Below, piece by piece: positions 12,117 to 25,384 of a stretch of DNA of 64,000 nt (position 1 is the stretch's first letter; the number at the start of each line of letters is the position of its first letter). The position numbers and the translations under genes were made by a program. Below the pieces are notes generated by a model. That model saw only the letters and a list, made by a program, of their open reading frames with translations. It had not been told where the DNA came from and ran no database searches. The stretch lies in assembly GCA_028583405.1 (NCBI GenBank), contig CM053259.1, positions 16,708,594 through 16,772,593 of the forward strand, in the 5' to 3' direction. The stretch comes from Pogonophryne albipinna (taxonomy: Eukaryota; Chordata; Actinopteri; Perciformes; Artedidraconidae).

Positions 12117-15100
12117 ACAGAGCATCGTGGTGTGTAGGTTAAGTGTGTTTTGTTTTATTACAAAAAGGCCCTTTTATCTTTGCTAGAAATATGTTGGCAA
12201 AGTAAAAAAAGATGAAGTGTCTTTACCTGAAAGCCAAAACTTAGGTAAGCAGCTTTTTGCTGGTGTTAACACCATCACTTCATTTGCATGCAAGCTAGCT
12301 AGTGGGTTGGACAGCTACAGCAGGAAATACAGACTTCATGTGTCACTGCTCTCTGTGCACTGAAGAGGCTGTGAGATTTGGGAGTTTACATCCCCAGAAA
12401 GACTCCCCTGTGGAAAAATGAAACATTGTTTTGTCACCACTGTAGGAAAAGAGAGCAGGAGAGAAGCAATCCCTCTGTTCTCTTCCATTATCTCACAGCC
12501 ATAGAATATGAAACAGCAGAGGCAGCTATGTGCTGTGAAATAATGATGAAGGGACCACAGTGGTACAGGAGACAGTGTATAATTACTCAGCCCTGGCAGT
12601 ACATTTCGACCCCTCAGGATTTCGGAACCACTATGGCAAGCCCATTCATGCAGATATGGCAGCTTTGGGGCAGCAATAACTTGTGTTATGATGTAGGCGC
12701 ACTGTATTAATGATTGTCGAGTTTGCAGAGAGGGGTGGTGTAAAGTGCTCAGAATGGTTTTGACTGGAATGTTAATAAGCGCCTTGCACCGGTGTGTAAG
12801 CCAATGAGGTGTACGTGTCTTACCAGCTTTCTCGCCTGTCTCTGAGTGACTGTACAGCTCATAGCAAAACAATAATGCATAAAGGCAGAGCAATAACAAC
12901 TTTTTGTGATGTAGACCTTATTGTCCACAGCTGTGTTTTTAACATCCAGTTTAATGGTCTAACCCTCAGTTTACCCTTACTGCAGGATTTTCAGCCTAGA
13001 GCCTCACAGTGGGGGGGATTTAAGTTTGTGTGTAGCCCTAAAAGGTGCTGGACGCTGTAAGCACTACAGCCTTGCCGTTTTGTTGCTTTACATCCATGAT
13101 AAGACTATTTTAAGGGTGTGTACAAGTACATAATTGTTCTACATGTATGTTAATTGACTCCCTCATTACACCATGTCAATATTTACTCTAGAAACCTCAG
13201 GGTGCTGTTATTTTATCCAAACATGAAGCATTCAGAGTTCTTATGAGAATGCCTTTTAATAGAGATCTCAACATGCAATGATTAGCCCAGTCATTATTGC
13301 TGCTGTTTGTCCTTAGTGTTTGTGGTATCCAATTGATTAGCCGCCCGTTATGACAGCAAAGCTCTCCGTGTGCCAGTAATGACTCCCTATCTCTGGAATT
13401 CACTGCGGCCTGCTGTTCCTGCCTGGCTCCCCCAATGCGTTCCCTATTTTTGGTCGATGGTTACAGTGGGTTTTGATAAAAGAGAAGCCTCTGCCCCAGT
13501 GGACTCCTTGGCTGAATGTGGAATTGGCGTGCCTTTCATCCACTCCCTTTGATTCACATACTGCAGTTTAAAATTCAGTGACTATGTGCTGTTGGGAAAC
13601 GTCACATTTCTTAACCCCCTTCTTGCCTACTAAATGATTTACTCCTGTTCTGTAGATGTTAAACACAATTTTAAATCCTGGACTGTGTGAAGCTTCACCT
13701 TTTGCCCCCTCTAAAGAGTTTAGACATGAGACGGTATGAACATTTCAAACAAGAAGCAGGAAGTACAACAGTTTCTGCAGGAGGTGAACTCTGATAGTTT
13801 GCCTTTCTCTGTCAATAGCACACAAATGTGTTGCGCCAATCCGCTAACTTCATAGTCACCTTTTAACACGCTATAAAGCGCTATAAAGATAAAAGAGATG
13901 ATGATTAATCTCTTTAGGTTCATCACTTCGACCGCCCCCTTGCACAATGTCGTATAACTTTCACATTTAATGCACTGTTATAAAACAATTATTATTGCCC
14001 CCTTTAGGAGTCGAAGCTTGCCTGACATTTAAAGTTCAGTGACAAAAATCATATTTGATTTTATTTCTCTCTTATGTCTTTAGGTCGTCTGGGTTTGTGG
14101 TGTTTGATAAGCTAAGCATGCAGATGAGCATATTTGATGATGTTGGTTTCTGCTAACGGTAATTTAGCATTTAGTGGGATCTGGATACCGCTTTTGCCTG
14201 CAGCAATTTTTAATTGTATCAATTTTTCATTATACGTTTACCCATAAATTAGTTCAACAGTGAAAATCATCACCTCTACTTTTAAAGGGCCAAGGCGAAT
14301 GTAAACAAGTATACATGAAAGGGTCTCCCTGTTTTCACCTGCCTGTGTGGAACCCCTTTTCACAGGTTTACCATGGAGCTGCTTCCATTTGCTCTCTCAG
14401 TGGTAGGCATTCGATAGTGGCTTAGTAAAGTGCTGTGGACTTTCAGGCTGTTTTTAGATGGAATTATTATAGGTTTTTGGAATTTACAGTGTGAACCCCT
14501 CGGGTGTGTTTTTCTCTACATTTCCATTGCATGGGGTAACAGCTATATAACATTGATCCATGTTGTAGCCACCCACGGTTTCCATATTGCAGTTAGTGGC
14601 ACTCATCTCTGAGCACACTCCTAATCTCCAGCGCTAAGAACCACACTTCTAATTTTCCATCTGCCGTCCATGTAGTGTGCAGAGACCGTCACAGAAACAT
14701 CTGTTACAATTAAAGTCCGCTCATTTATTGTCAGCCCAATATATTCATCACACCGGATTTTCAGAGGCCAGAGTTTGAGACCCTGACAAATGGGGACAGG
14801 CTTCAAATGAAATATTCATCAATTGGTAAACTGCTGACATTATTTGTTCGGTTGTTACTGTAATGTGTGCTTGTGTACATGCTTAAAGCTAGATGAAACT
14901 ATACTATTAGTTGTTGTGGTATATGATATTTCAGTTGCAAGTAGAACAGTCAACAGCAACCTACTTCTGAATCTTGCCTTTTACTGAGGTGAACACAAAG
15001 ATGACCCAAATACGTTTAGTAAATTAGCATGAGAATGTATTTCTGGAAGTACGTTTATCATAAATTTTTGACCATCCTTTGTGGGATTCATGTGAGAAAG

Positions 15101-16977
15101 CTTTCCTTATGTAACTACGGCTTTGTACAAATTTCATGTCCTGTCGAGGTTCATTTAGGGACATTCTCGTGAGCTGGGAAGCTAAGCCTTTTGGGGAATG
15201 CTCAGTATTACAGCCCACACCAAGAGAGGCTTAATCCTTTTAAAAGACGATCAGTTTGTTTTGAACACCGACTGACATTCAGCTGCGTTTCTTCAATCAC
15301 GCATTGACATTTCAAAAGTATGATGGGAGCTAATTAAAGACAGATCAAGGTAACATCAGTCAAACCTTCTCTTTAAGCCAAGTTGTAGTTTACATTTTGC
15401 ACACTATGTACTTAATACGGCATAAGGGTGTTAGGAAGGCTGCCTCATCTTGTTATACTCATACCCCCATCTCGCCTGAGCATGCATTCTGCACAGTAAT
15501 TGCTGTGGTGTTGAACCGATACTTGTTGTGGTTCAGATTCTCATCAATCTTCTGTAATTACTAATCAATACTAACCTAGCTCCAGTTGGTTAATTGTATG
15601 CCACATGGCCACCTCTGTATAGTGTTATTGAACACACACAGCACAGTGGCCTAATGGTTTTGTCATTTATGAATTCCCTGCACGTCTGCCTATAGTTTTT
15701 GCAAATGCTGATTATCTCTTGACCCTTGCCTTTAATGCTTGCCCCCCCCAATCTCAGTTTAGTCCCTTTTTGTTATTACAGCATCTATTTCAGAGCTTAA
15801 CGGTCTCCCTCCATGCTCTTTAACATATTGTGAGAAATAATTATTTGCACTCGGAATAATGAATGAAACACACCTTTGTGAAAAGTAAGTACCTGCCATG
15901 TTTAATTCTTGTACGGCTGGAAAGGACATGGCAAATTCTCAGGAGCGAGTTTGTGGTGTACTATTTTATGTTTTACCCACCTCCATTTACATATAAATTC
16001 AGACACACTTACTTCTTTCCTTTCTAAATTCACGTCCCCCACTGCATTACTAACACAATAAATATACATTCGATCAATCCTACATTTAGCTGCTGTGTAT
16101 TACTCTTTGTGTTTTTATTCTGACGTAAATCATACATTAGTTATGACTGCAATATGAAGAGGCAGTGTGGAGTGTTTCCTCAGGCAAGGTTGCACAGTTA
16201 ACCAAGGTTATTTCACAAATATATACTCAGGTGTAAATCCCATGTAGGAAGTGGGAGTGTTCCTGTTTTAAGAGCATCTCAGTTGTCCTCCTTGGACTCA
16301 GTTACCAGGCACATTGTTCTTCATCACCCTATCATGGCAAGCAGTTAGATCACACTGAGCGACTCCTTTATTTAGATCAGTAATCTGCTTGTAGTTGTTT
16401 ATTTCAAAATGTAGGAAGCTGTTGGAGTGTGAAACGATTCGGTGTACCTAATAGACCTCCCCTGCCCTTTGCCCTTAGCTGGGTGCAGCAAGGCTCCACC
16501 TAATGCAAGAAGATTAAACTGACTCCCCATTTTCTCTTTCTTCCAAGTTTTGTACACATCGTTTTAAAGTTTTGTCATTTGCTGCTGAGCAACCACTATA
16601 GTGCAGTTTCCAGTAGAGCTTGTCTAGCCAGTATCTTAGCGTTTTCCTTTTAATTGGAACAGTATGGCTTTGCTCTGTAGACCTACAACTATGGGTGTAC
16701 TTAAATTGATACAGCATAAATAATCTGAATTATCGCTGCTATTGGTATAAGATGACCCAAAGTAGGATTTTCATTAACATAATGTAATTGATCATGCATT
16801 AAATTAAATGGCAAAGATAATGCAAAATATGTTTTTTTTTGTATTTTGAAGACCAGTTTATGAAAACATCTTTTTAAAAAGCTCCACCTACATTTCATGT
16901 GATGATCACTCCTGACCTATCATTAGTAAGCAGCAACAATTCATTTGTTTAATGGTACAAAACAAAGAAAAGCAAGC
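12117..16977. other. Intronic sequence, no feature seen
   Basis: No supported coding exon. The 187-codon minus-strand frame at 12336-12899 has no domain and overlaps an open frame on the other strand, so I treat both as chance. No repeat family recognised. Confidence 0.5.
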
Positions 16978-16985
16978 ACATATCA

Positions 16986-18204
16986 GGGGTAGACATTAAG
17001 GGTAAAATGCCACTGGCCCTCCGGGCCGGTGGAATTGTATTATCACTGGCCCCACCATTGTAACCAATGGCCCGGAGCATTCGTCCAAAAAAAAAAAAAT
17101 CGACTAATAATGAAGAAAATTAACACATTTGTTGCAATAGTAATTTATGCACTAACTACATTACTACTTGTACTACAACATTTGAATAATTAGTTCTTCC
17201 TCATTTTCCTCAATTGTTCATATTTGGTTTATTAAAATAATGATATTGTGGTCATTGTTAAAAAATGTCTGCTATTATTATGAGTATTATTATTTGTATA
17301 ATGCGCTTTCTGTCATTAGGAGTTAGAAATGTAATGGCTTTGTAATAGATTTGATTAGAACCTTCATTATCCTAAACTGCTGGGACATTTCGCCAATACC
17401 TTTATATTTTCTACTCTGCACTTACTTGTCAGCATAGGTCGGCATTGATGTACAGAGCCGACAGAAGACCTTGTTTATATTGCCATCATATTGAGAGGTG
17501 CAGCCAGTGACGCGTCCTAAAACCAGGAAGTAAGCTGCTGGTTCCCTCGACAAGGGTTTTGAAAAATAGCTGGAAATAAGGTCTGTGGAAAACAAACCTG
17601 TTTGATAAATGCACGTTTTGTTCAGCCGGATAATCTCCACATGTCTACCCTACTTTTAAAATGTTCGAATCATAAATCTAATCGATAGATTATATAGGGT
17701 TTTAGGACGCGTCACTGCACCACTAGAAGCCAACTCCATCGATCAAGCTGGCTGAAACTTTCTCTCCCCCTTCTTCTCATGCTCCCTGTCACTCTCCTTT
17801 AACTTCTCCGGTGACTTTCTTTTATTTGAAGATTGTTTTTTGCCCGACGCTTAGCCGGTTACCGCTGGTATTAAAAACATTTTGGCGAATGGTTAGGTGG
17901 CGTAATAGTCTGTAGTGAAGGAGCGCGCTCCCGCTCACGGGAGCCTGCTCGCGCTGTGCTCCGTAGCAAACAGCTGTTTGCTTTTCCCCCAACAACGACA
18001 ACCGACTCACGGAACGCTATGTTGTAGCGTTGATAAACGAAACAATTTAACTAAATTGCTAGTCAAAATACCAATACCACAGGACAATTTTTTTAAAGCA
18101 ATATTTTTAGTGGCCCGAGCGGGCAAGTGGAAAGTACGTTATGCTGGCCCGGGGTGTCTAAATAGTGCTTCCGGGCCAGCGGGCCATTTATAATGTCGAG
18201 CCTT
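16986..18204. mobile_element. Non-autonomous hAT-like transposon, 1.2 kb
   Basis: The left end contains GGGGTAGACATTAAG and the right end contains CATTTATAATGTCGAGCC, an imperfect inverse. Flanks give an 8-bp near-duplication ACATATCA (16978-16985) against GCATATCA (18205-18212), seven of eight matching. Both ends carry GGCCC-rich subterminal words (CTGGCCCTCCGGGCC at the left, CCGGGCCAGCGGGCC at the right). No transposase frame remains. Confidence 0.75.
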
Positions 18205-18212
18205 GCATATCA

Positions 18213-19325
18213 TTTTTTTAGCAACTTCTCCAGTCGTGTCTGGCCATGTGGTCTCAGCAACATCGGAGGGACATAAACCCTTTTTTCGCATTCTTGCTTC
18301 TGGCTTATTCTTTTCTCGGGCTACTACAACTGCATTCCTAATAACTGTGCATTATATGCCCTGTTTGGATAATCAATTATTCAGCACCTCTCTTTGTCTG
18401 GTTATAGCTTGCGTAAGCATCTTGTCTAGCTTGGCTAAGAAAATAGCCTAATTCTAGATTGATTGTTTCATTAGACCCACAGGCCATTTAAAGTCGGTGT
18501 CATTGTGATAGATATTGCTAACCTGTTCTCATACAGGTGTGAATAAGAGAGTGTGTGACTGTGAGAAAAGATAATTAGGATGTCAATAGCAGTGACTCTG
18601 TTTTCCAAAAATCTGGTGTCAGTAAAATGTAGAGCTCATTGGCTAATTGCCTTTGAATAACTAGTATTTTTAAAACAAAGAAGGACATTCCTGAACAAAC
18701 TTCAATCCACAGGCTTCTTTACTCTGGTGCTAGTACACTCATTGACACATTCACAGAATAGCTCCTAGGCAAAGACACGTCTTTATCTGACTACCCCATT
18801 TCAGAATGTAATGACTCTCACTCTGCTCATAACAGCCTTTTTTTAAAACCCCAACAGCTTTACGTGGACCTCTTCTTTATCTAGGCTGTCAAAATGTGAG
18901 GCTGGAGCAGATAAACAATGCCAGTTTATGGCTGTTGTGTGTCTGTCGGGTATGCCGAGTTAAAGGTGGAGCACAGTGATGTGTCATGAAATATTTTCCC
19001 TCTGGCAATCAATATTTATGCCATTATGTTCCTTTAGCCCGAGATGCATCTCATTTTTAAACTTTTATTCATAAGTCCACTCCCAACAGGCATTAGTTTA
19101 TCTCTTAGCATATTGACATGATGATCTTACACCCGACCAAATAACCTAAACAGAAACCATCTGCTTGTGTTACCCTTGCCATCTGGTTCATTCAGAAAAG
19201 CTTAGATCAGGGCTACTTTTTTGTGTAAATCCAACGCCAAGCACCGGTCCAAATACAATTAGAAAATCCAGTGTTGAAAAGTTTGTTGGATGTTTTTGCC
19301 AGGCTCTCACCTTCCCACTAAGTTT
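18213..19325. other. Intronic sequence, no feature seen
   Basis: No exon or recognisable repeat. Confidence 0.45.
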
Positions 19326-19475
19326 GAGTGCCACTGCCACTGCAGTCAGCATGTCATTGTGTCCCTGGGCAAGACACTTCAACCCAAATTGCTCCTGTGG
19401 GGATTACCCACAGTATTGAGTATGTAGGTCGCTTTGCATAAAAGCGTCTAACAAGTAACATGTAATGTAATGGAA
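19326..19475 (+). mobile_element. tRNA-derived SINE, 5'-truncated
   Basis: The sequence matches the body and tail of the SINE at 29044: CAGCATGT, a TGTGTCCCTGGGCAAGACACTTC block, GGGGATTACCCACAGTATTGAG, and the tail with GGTCGCTTTG and ATAAAAGCGTCTAACAAG ending in a TGTAATG repeat. The tRNA-like head with the A and B boxes is missing or unrecognisable. Confidence 0.75.
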
Positions 19476-19560
19476 GAATTATCTTGTTTTGCCTGTTCAG
19501 AATATTTGGAAGTGACAAAATAATAACTGAATGTTTGGGATTTATCTCCCACTGATACTG

Positions 19561-20922
19561 CAGGGTGTCCCACACATACACTATACTTGGGCGGGCCGCC
19601 CAGGTATATTAACGGCCGCCCAAGTATATTTCGCGACCCATTTAGTTTTTTTTATAAATATAATTTTTTTTTTTATTCGTCCGTGACCACGACGCCATCT
19701 GCGATCGATTAACTTGTGGACAATGATCCCTCGCTCCCTTGCTCTGATCTCGCCTCCTTCTGGCCGTCTTATGTGGCCTGCCTCACACAGGGTGACTGGC
19801 TGTCTACATGATGTGGCCTGCCGACATGGCCACTGTCATACAGATCATAAATCAAAGCCCTTGATTGGTCTTTGTGTGTCATTCAAGCTCGGGATAACCT
19901 CAGCTCAGGTGAGGTGAGGTAAAGGACTCTCCGAGTGTTTAGATAGTTAACTTAGTCTAAGTTCTCAGTGGGTCTCAAACGGTGTGGTCACCATTTATGT
20001 AAACACATATTTCCATTTGAGAGGGTAGTGATTGGTCTAATGGATAGTGAGTTGGGCTGAAGATCGGAAGGCTGTGAGTTCAAATCCCGCCAGGAACACC
20101 ACCACTAGTGTGCCCTTGAGTAAGGCACTTAGCCCTTAGTTATTCCAGGGAGAATGTCCCTGTAATCGGTCATTATAAGTCGCTTCGGATAAAAGCGTCA
20201 GCTAAATGAAATGTAATGTGATTAGTAAAATATGCATGAATGAATAAATAAAAAGTTAACTAGGTGAAAAAAGGTAAGATACACTTTTAAAACTTGTTGA
20301 GAGAAAACTAGTCTTTGCTGCTGCCTCAAAGAGGAGCAGGGGGGAGAGGAGGGAGACAGAAGAGGCTGATTCAGGAGCACAGACACACTCACAACTATAA
20401 ATGAACCAAAAATAAATTAATAAACAAGTTTCAGTGTTTTTTTCATATTGGAAATGGTATGTTATTGGTTATGGCCATGATTTTATGATTATTGAAATGT
20501 ATACAGTTCTGTTTAATATAGGTGTTTCCATAGATCTAGTCTCTTTATTTTCCCCTCAAAATGCACCAGATTGATGCATTTAACTCCAAAATAAAAAATA
20601 AAATCTTACCTGGGGGGCATGCCCGTGGACCCCCCTAGAGGATTTGAGGTCGACCCCCACTAAAAATCACATGGATAGGTTCCTAAATACATTTATAAAT
20701 ACATTTATTTTTTTAAATAGTAACCCATTTCCATATGTTCATGTGTGGGTAGTAGATTTAAACGATAGGGCTATCATTATGGGCCCTGCCTGTACCTGTT
20801 CGCTCTGCCATCGCGTTAAGGGTCTGCTAACAAGCGACCAACAGAAAGGTTAATGTTAATGTTGTTGCCCCCCCGCTACCACCACCCCCCCCAAGTATAT
20901 TTCAGATCTGTGGGAAACACTG
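19561..20922. mobile_element. hAT-like transposon with CAGTGTTTCCCAC-type ends
   Basis: The left end is CAGGGTGTCCCACACATACA followed by TATACTTGGGCGG. The right end is the inverse form, with CCCCAAGTATATTTCAGATC and then GTGGGAAACACTG. This end type is common in teleost hAT elements. I could not find a clean 8-bp target duplication. A SINE (20023-20218) is nested inside. An internal block at 20549-20660 with CACCAGATTGATGCAT, GGACCCCCCTAGA and a following GTC-GACC stretch is shared with the hAT at 26015. No intact transposase. Confidence 0.7.
20023..20218 (+). mobile_element. tRNA-derived SINE nested in the hAT element
   Basis: A tRNA-like head is visible. There is an A-box-like TGGTCTAATGGATAGTGAG and a B-box-like GAGTTCAAATCCCG about 40 bases on, the two parts of an RNA polymerase III internal promoter. 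The body has the GCCCTTGAGTAAGGCACTTA block. The tail has AAGTCGCTTCGGATAAAAGC and ends in an AAATGTAATG repeat, the conserved tail of a widespread fish SINE group. It inserted after the surrounding hAT copy. Confidence 0.85.
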
Positions 20923-23900
20923 GCAGTTAATGGACCAGCACCAGAAGCGTTCTCATACACACAGGTGTTGGAGCTGTTCTTCATGAAATCCCAGAAGGAT
21001 GAAGTGCTCTGACAAACAGTGCCATCTTTGCGCAAAATGATTATACAGGAATGAAAAGTCAATAAATAAACATGTTGTTAAAACTTTAACAACACCCCCG
21101 CCCCCCCCCAAACACTGTACTGTTGGTGTGTTTTTGCTGCTCATATTTCAATAAACAATTCTACATCAACTGAGACAGGGCCGTATTGAACCTACTGCGT
21201 AAACTGTCAGGCTAGTAATTACATCCTATATTTAATTTCAGATTAACTAGGTGATGTCTTGTACCGTGTGCACAATATTGCTTTCACACATCCCCAGAAT
21301 GCAATTACCTGACTGGGTCAATGAACAAGCAGGAACACAGACACCACCCTTTGATTAAAGTGATACAGCCGCTACACGATACGCCAGGATGCCTCACCTT
21401 GCCAGATGATGGCAGGCATGCAGGACACTCGGCACTATTAAAGCTTTGTGACTCTTACTGCCAGCCTGGAGGTGTTGGTTTTTGGGGCAAGATGAGAAAG
21501 TGTGCAATGTAATGATTTACTATCCTGCAATTGTCAGGTAATCCAACACAGAAATCCTATTTGGGGATTATATCGGGTACAATTCTGTAAAGTGCAAAGC
21601 TGTAATCCTTTTCAAGTTATGAAAAACAGTAAAAGGCTTCTCTAGGAAGCTAATCAGAGAAGCACATCTATAGCTGGTGTCGTGGAATAGACTGTGCTTT
21701 TCCTATGTGATGTTGGTTTACTGTAATGTCCCGTAAATGGACCCTGAATCTACTAGCTACTTCCGCTACACTTTACTGCCTAATAAACAGTGAGCTTAGT
21801 TGTAGCTTGGTTTTTGTTTTGGTCATGGTGTCTTTCATACATTATTACTTGTATCAATTTTCCCTTCCCACAGAAATAGCCTTTTTATATATAGTATTCT
21901 TTGCATTAGCCTTACTTTAATTGTGTGTTTGTTCCTGATATAGTGATATTGACCTGATCCATCAAGGACCCCTTCTTAAATGGCAAACCCTTTAAAAATG
22001 TCATTTGTTCTGCTCCTTTTCATTATTCCCCCAAGGCTGACACTATTACAATTGAGAAGAAAATAACACCTCGCCATTGCTCAAACATGGCCCCCTGATG
22101 GCTTTCTTCTTGTGTGATGCTTATGTAGTGTCAGCTAACTTGTCTTCCGAGTCCTCAATCAGTTTATCATTTGTTTGTTAACCATACAGAGGTACCTACT
22201 CTGTCATGGTGGTGATTACACCCCTGCTACCAAAAGTCTATTTAGACATTCACCATATCGCCAACCAGTGGGGAAATAGCCAATGATGGATCTGATTATG
22301 TAGTCGATACTGAATGAGGCATTACTGGCTTATAAACAGCAATGAAGCCCACTTAGTCATGCTGATGATGGCCCTGTCTCAACAGGAAACTGGTAATCAG
22401 TGAAACGGACCTTGATTAAAAATAATTACGATGCCTCTAGGGGGCCCTGTGCGATCCAGAGTGCACAATATGCCACTCTTAATTTTAATTTTTTATTTGA
22501 GATATTATCTGAGGGGTTGATATGGGGGCCCGTTTCCCCATTTGTCACCCCTTGCTATCCATCGAATTCATTTTTTCTGGTATTAAAATGTGTCGCTAAT
22601 TTGCTGGTGCTTGGAAATGTTGCAGTGGAATCACTAGTCATCATGTGCTCTGTGGCCTGAGACCATATTGGCAGCTATGCATTAAATTGCTAATGTGCCT
22701 GGAAGAGCTACATTACCTGCCCCATCAAAGTGACAAGGGCAAAGATAAAGCACTTCGCTCGACTGCCCCTGAGATCATTGGAAAATGGATTTCGTGAATA
22801 TGGCTTGGCAGAGCGCAAAGTTGTCTTTTACAATGCTTTCTTTGAATTGGTTGTGATTCTGCTTCGCTGGTTTGACAGCTGCAGAACAATGAGGCAAAAG
22901 TGTTCGACCAGCTCCACCTGCATTCAGAGTGGTAAAAACCTCACACACCGCTGGCTCTGCACATTTGTAACATTATGTTTCTTTGCAAACCCTTGTATTT
23001 ACGAAAATAGTCTCACAGAATGGAAGAACGGTATATGGCCAGACCACACGCTGATTTTAAAGAACAGTGTTGTTGGCCACTGCAGATTGTATGTATGTAT
23101 TGCATGCAGTAAAATAAGCCTTGGTGGATGGAAGTACTAAGCTCAGATGGAAAAGATTGAATGAATAAGAATACAACAACTGAGATACAACTTAGTTGAG
23201 TGTATTCTCTTCTGTGTGACTCTCAGATGGAAAATAATGTTTGTTTGTCAAAGGCTGTGTTGTTACCAAGTTCAGGGCCCTTGTCCTAAGGTCTAATCAT
23301 TTGATTCAAGGGATAGACAATATTGCACATCTAATTTACAATCATGTTGCTCCCATTGAGTAACTGATTTTATAAAGACATTGAACAATCTCTCTATTGA
23401 AAGATTGCTTTATATTCCTGGACAATCTATAGAGAACATCATCTCATTGAATTGTGTGGGTTTTCAGGTCAAGTTATCATTTCTGTTGAACTTGACTGCT
23501 TCAGAATTCAAAACACTTTTTGACATGTATGTCAGACACACAGTTGTTGGGTTGTTTACAGCGGAGTCAGTTATTGTAAAAGTTGGATCTTTTAGGATGC
23601 ATGGTGCTCAAGTTGAACACAAGACACATGGTTTCAACATTTGGTGTTAAAATGACCATGCAGGGGGCTCTGCATGGGGAGGGGAGCTCTGGCTTCAGGT
23701 GCGATGTGAAGGAAGGTAGAGCTCCGCGCACCGTGTGATGATTAATGAGTCGCACCTCACGCCAGCACACTGTCTGTTCATGAGAGTAGTGGTACACACT
23801 CCAGCAGCTTTGCAACAACTCTGCTGTTGCATCTCCCTAGCGCAGAGACACACAAACGCACACACACACTACTGTCCACTGAATCTCAAGCTGTTGAGAA

Positions 23901-25043
23901 GATGGAAGTGAACTGAAATGCTGTTGATTTGACCAATTTATTGTATTAACTATTTCATGTGCATGATAAAGAAATTTGGTACTTGATTTTGATTGTCTTC
24001 TTGTGCACTTTGATACAGATCCACATAGTAATCTATACAAATATTTACACATTACATGTTGCTTGAAATGTGCAAATGTTATACACAATTGTACATTTGG
24101 GTTACTGTATGTATGATTTTAAGATGTATGTGAATGTGAGCAATTGAATAGAATTTTCAGTTCCTCACTGCAACCTTTCTATCTTTCTTCACTAAAGATA
24201 TTTTTTCTTTTAATAGAGTCCTAATAAAAGAACCTCTCTCGTGTGTAAAAGAGCTGATTAGCCTGCTAGATGATCGCCTGTCCTCTCTGCTATACGTCTG
24301 ACATCACCAGAACAGCTAATTGTCCGTTAGCAAACTGCTCTGCCTTGCTATAGGGTCTATATGCATGAGGTGTCTTACATGCGTTATATGGCCCTCTGAA
24401 CATATTAGGAAGCAACCTACATTAATGAGCTGTGCAGCGAGGAAGGTGTGCAGAGCACTGGCAGCAGTCTTCTTTATGGTGTCAGCTCTTCGGCAGCTTG
24501 ACAGTGTTCCAACCCTCTCGGCTCACCACAGCTACAGTGTGAATCCTGGCATGTTTGCTGGGATATTTCCTATATTTATTTTCACAGGCTCTTTTTTCTC
24601 TCTCCTTATTTCTTTGTTCCAACCCTATTCCAAATGTACGCTTTTGTCACTTCAGCACATGGCAAGGGTTACGGTTAGAAATGATCCGTGCAATTAGCAG
24701 GCTTTTGTTCAGAAAAATGCCACAGTATGTGCGAGCGCCCTTCATCTCCATTATTTAACCAAGGGCTGACCTGAGAGTTGTTGGCATCAGCACAAACACG
24801 CACATAGTGAATGAAGACATTATTTTCTCTTTTTCTAACAAGGCAAATTCTCTGCAGCTTACCCAATCAGACCGCCTTCAGAAAACCTGGAAATGAAATA
24901 ACTAAAGTGTTTTTGGTCTGTCAATGGGTATAAAATGTTTGCATAATATGGTCTTCAAATGGAAATGGATATCTCTTTGTGTAATGCTGTTATTTTGTGC
25001 TATACTCAACTCGCCCTCTTCTCTTTTTCTTCTGTCATTTTAG
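20923..25043. other. Intronic sequence before the first visible stt3b exon
   Basis: No exon or recognisable transposon supported. A C-rich run lies near 21090-21110. The pyrimidine tract CTCTTTTTCTTCTGTCATTTTAG at the right end is the acceptor of the exon at 25044. Confidence 0.5.
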
Positions 25044-25152
25044 GTTCAATTACAGATCAACACACCATCTCACCACAAATGGATTCTACGAGTTCCTCAA
25101 CTGGTTCGATGAAAGGGCTTGGTACCCCCTGGGCAGGATCGTTGGTGGCACC
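25044..25152 (+). CDS. stt3b: stt3b internal exon (probably exon 2)
   Basis: This exon encodes part of the catalytic subunit of the ER-membrane oligosaccharyltransferase, which moves the lipid-linked glycan to Asn in N-X-S/T sites. The translation starts FNYRSTHHL and continues through [20 protein letters not shown] to VGGT. The RSTHHL and [18 protein letters not shown] wording fits STT3B better than STT3A, which has a different text after FNYR. The exon begins with one base that completes a Trp codon, behind acceptor TTTTAG, and ends on a full codon before donor GTGAGT. It is the luminal loop just after the first DxD-type motif, whose codons lie in an upstream exon outside the window. Length 109 bases. 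Confidence 0.95.
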
Positions 25153-25384
25153 GTGAGTTTCTCCTCAAATAGATGCTTTTAAACATCTTCTCTTGTTGTT
25201 TCATTGTTCAGCAACTCAACGCTAACTTTAGAGGAATACATCCTTGCTCAGGTTCTTGTGAAGTGAAGGAAAATGCATGATTGAAATAAGATGAGACCGT
25301 GAGAGGTGGTTTGCATTCTAAAAACAGTTAGAAAGATGTGCTCCAGCTCTCGGTGTATCACACAGCTCAGCCGCTCCAGGAGGT

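Noticed and set aside
12336..12899. 187-codon open frame on the - strand
   Set aside because: No recognisable motif, and an open frame also exists on the opposite strand.
1..25043. Search for the first stt3b exon (segment ending in the first acidic motif before FNYR)
   Set aside because: No matching coding text was found on the + strand. The exon is probably upstream of the window.
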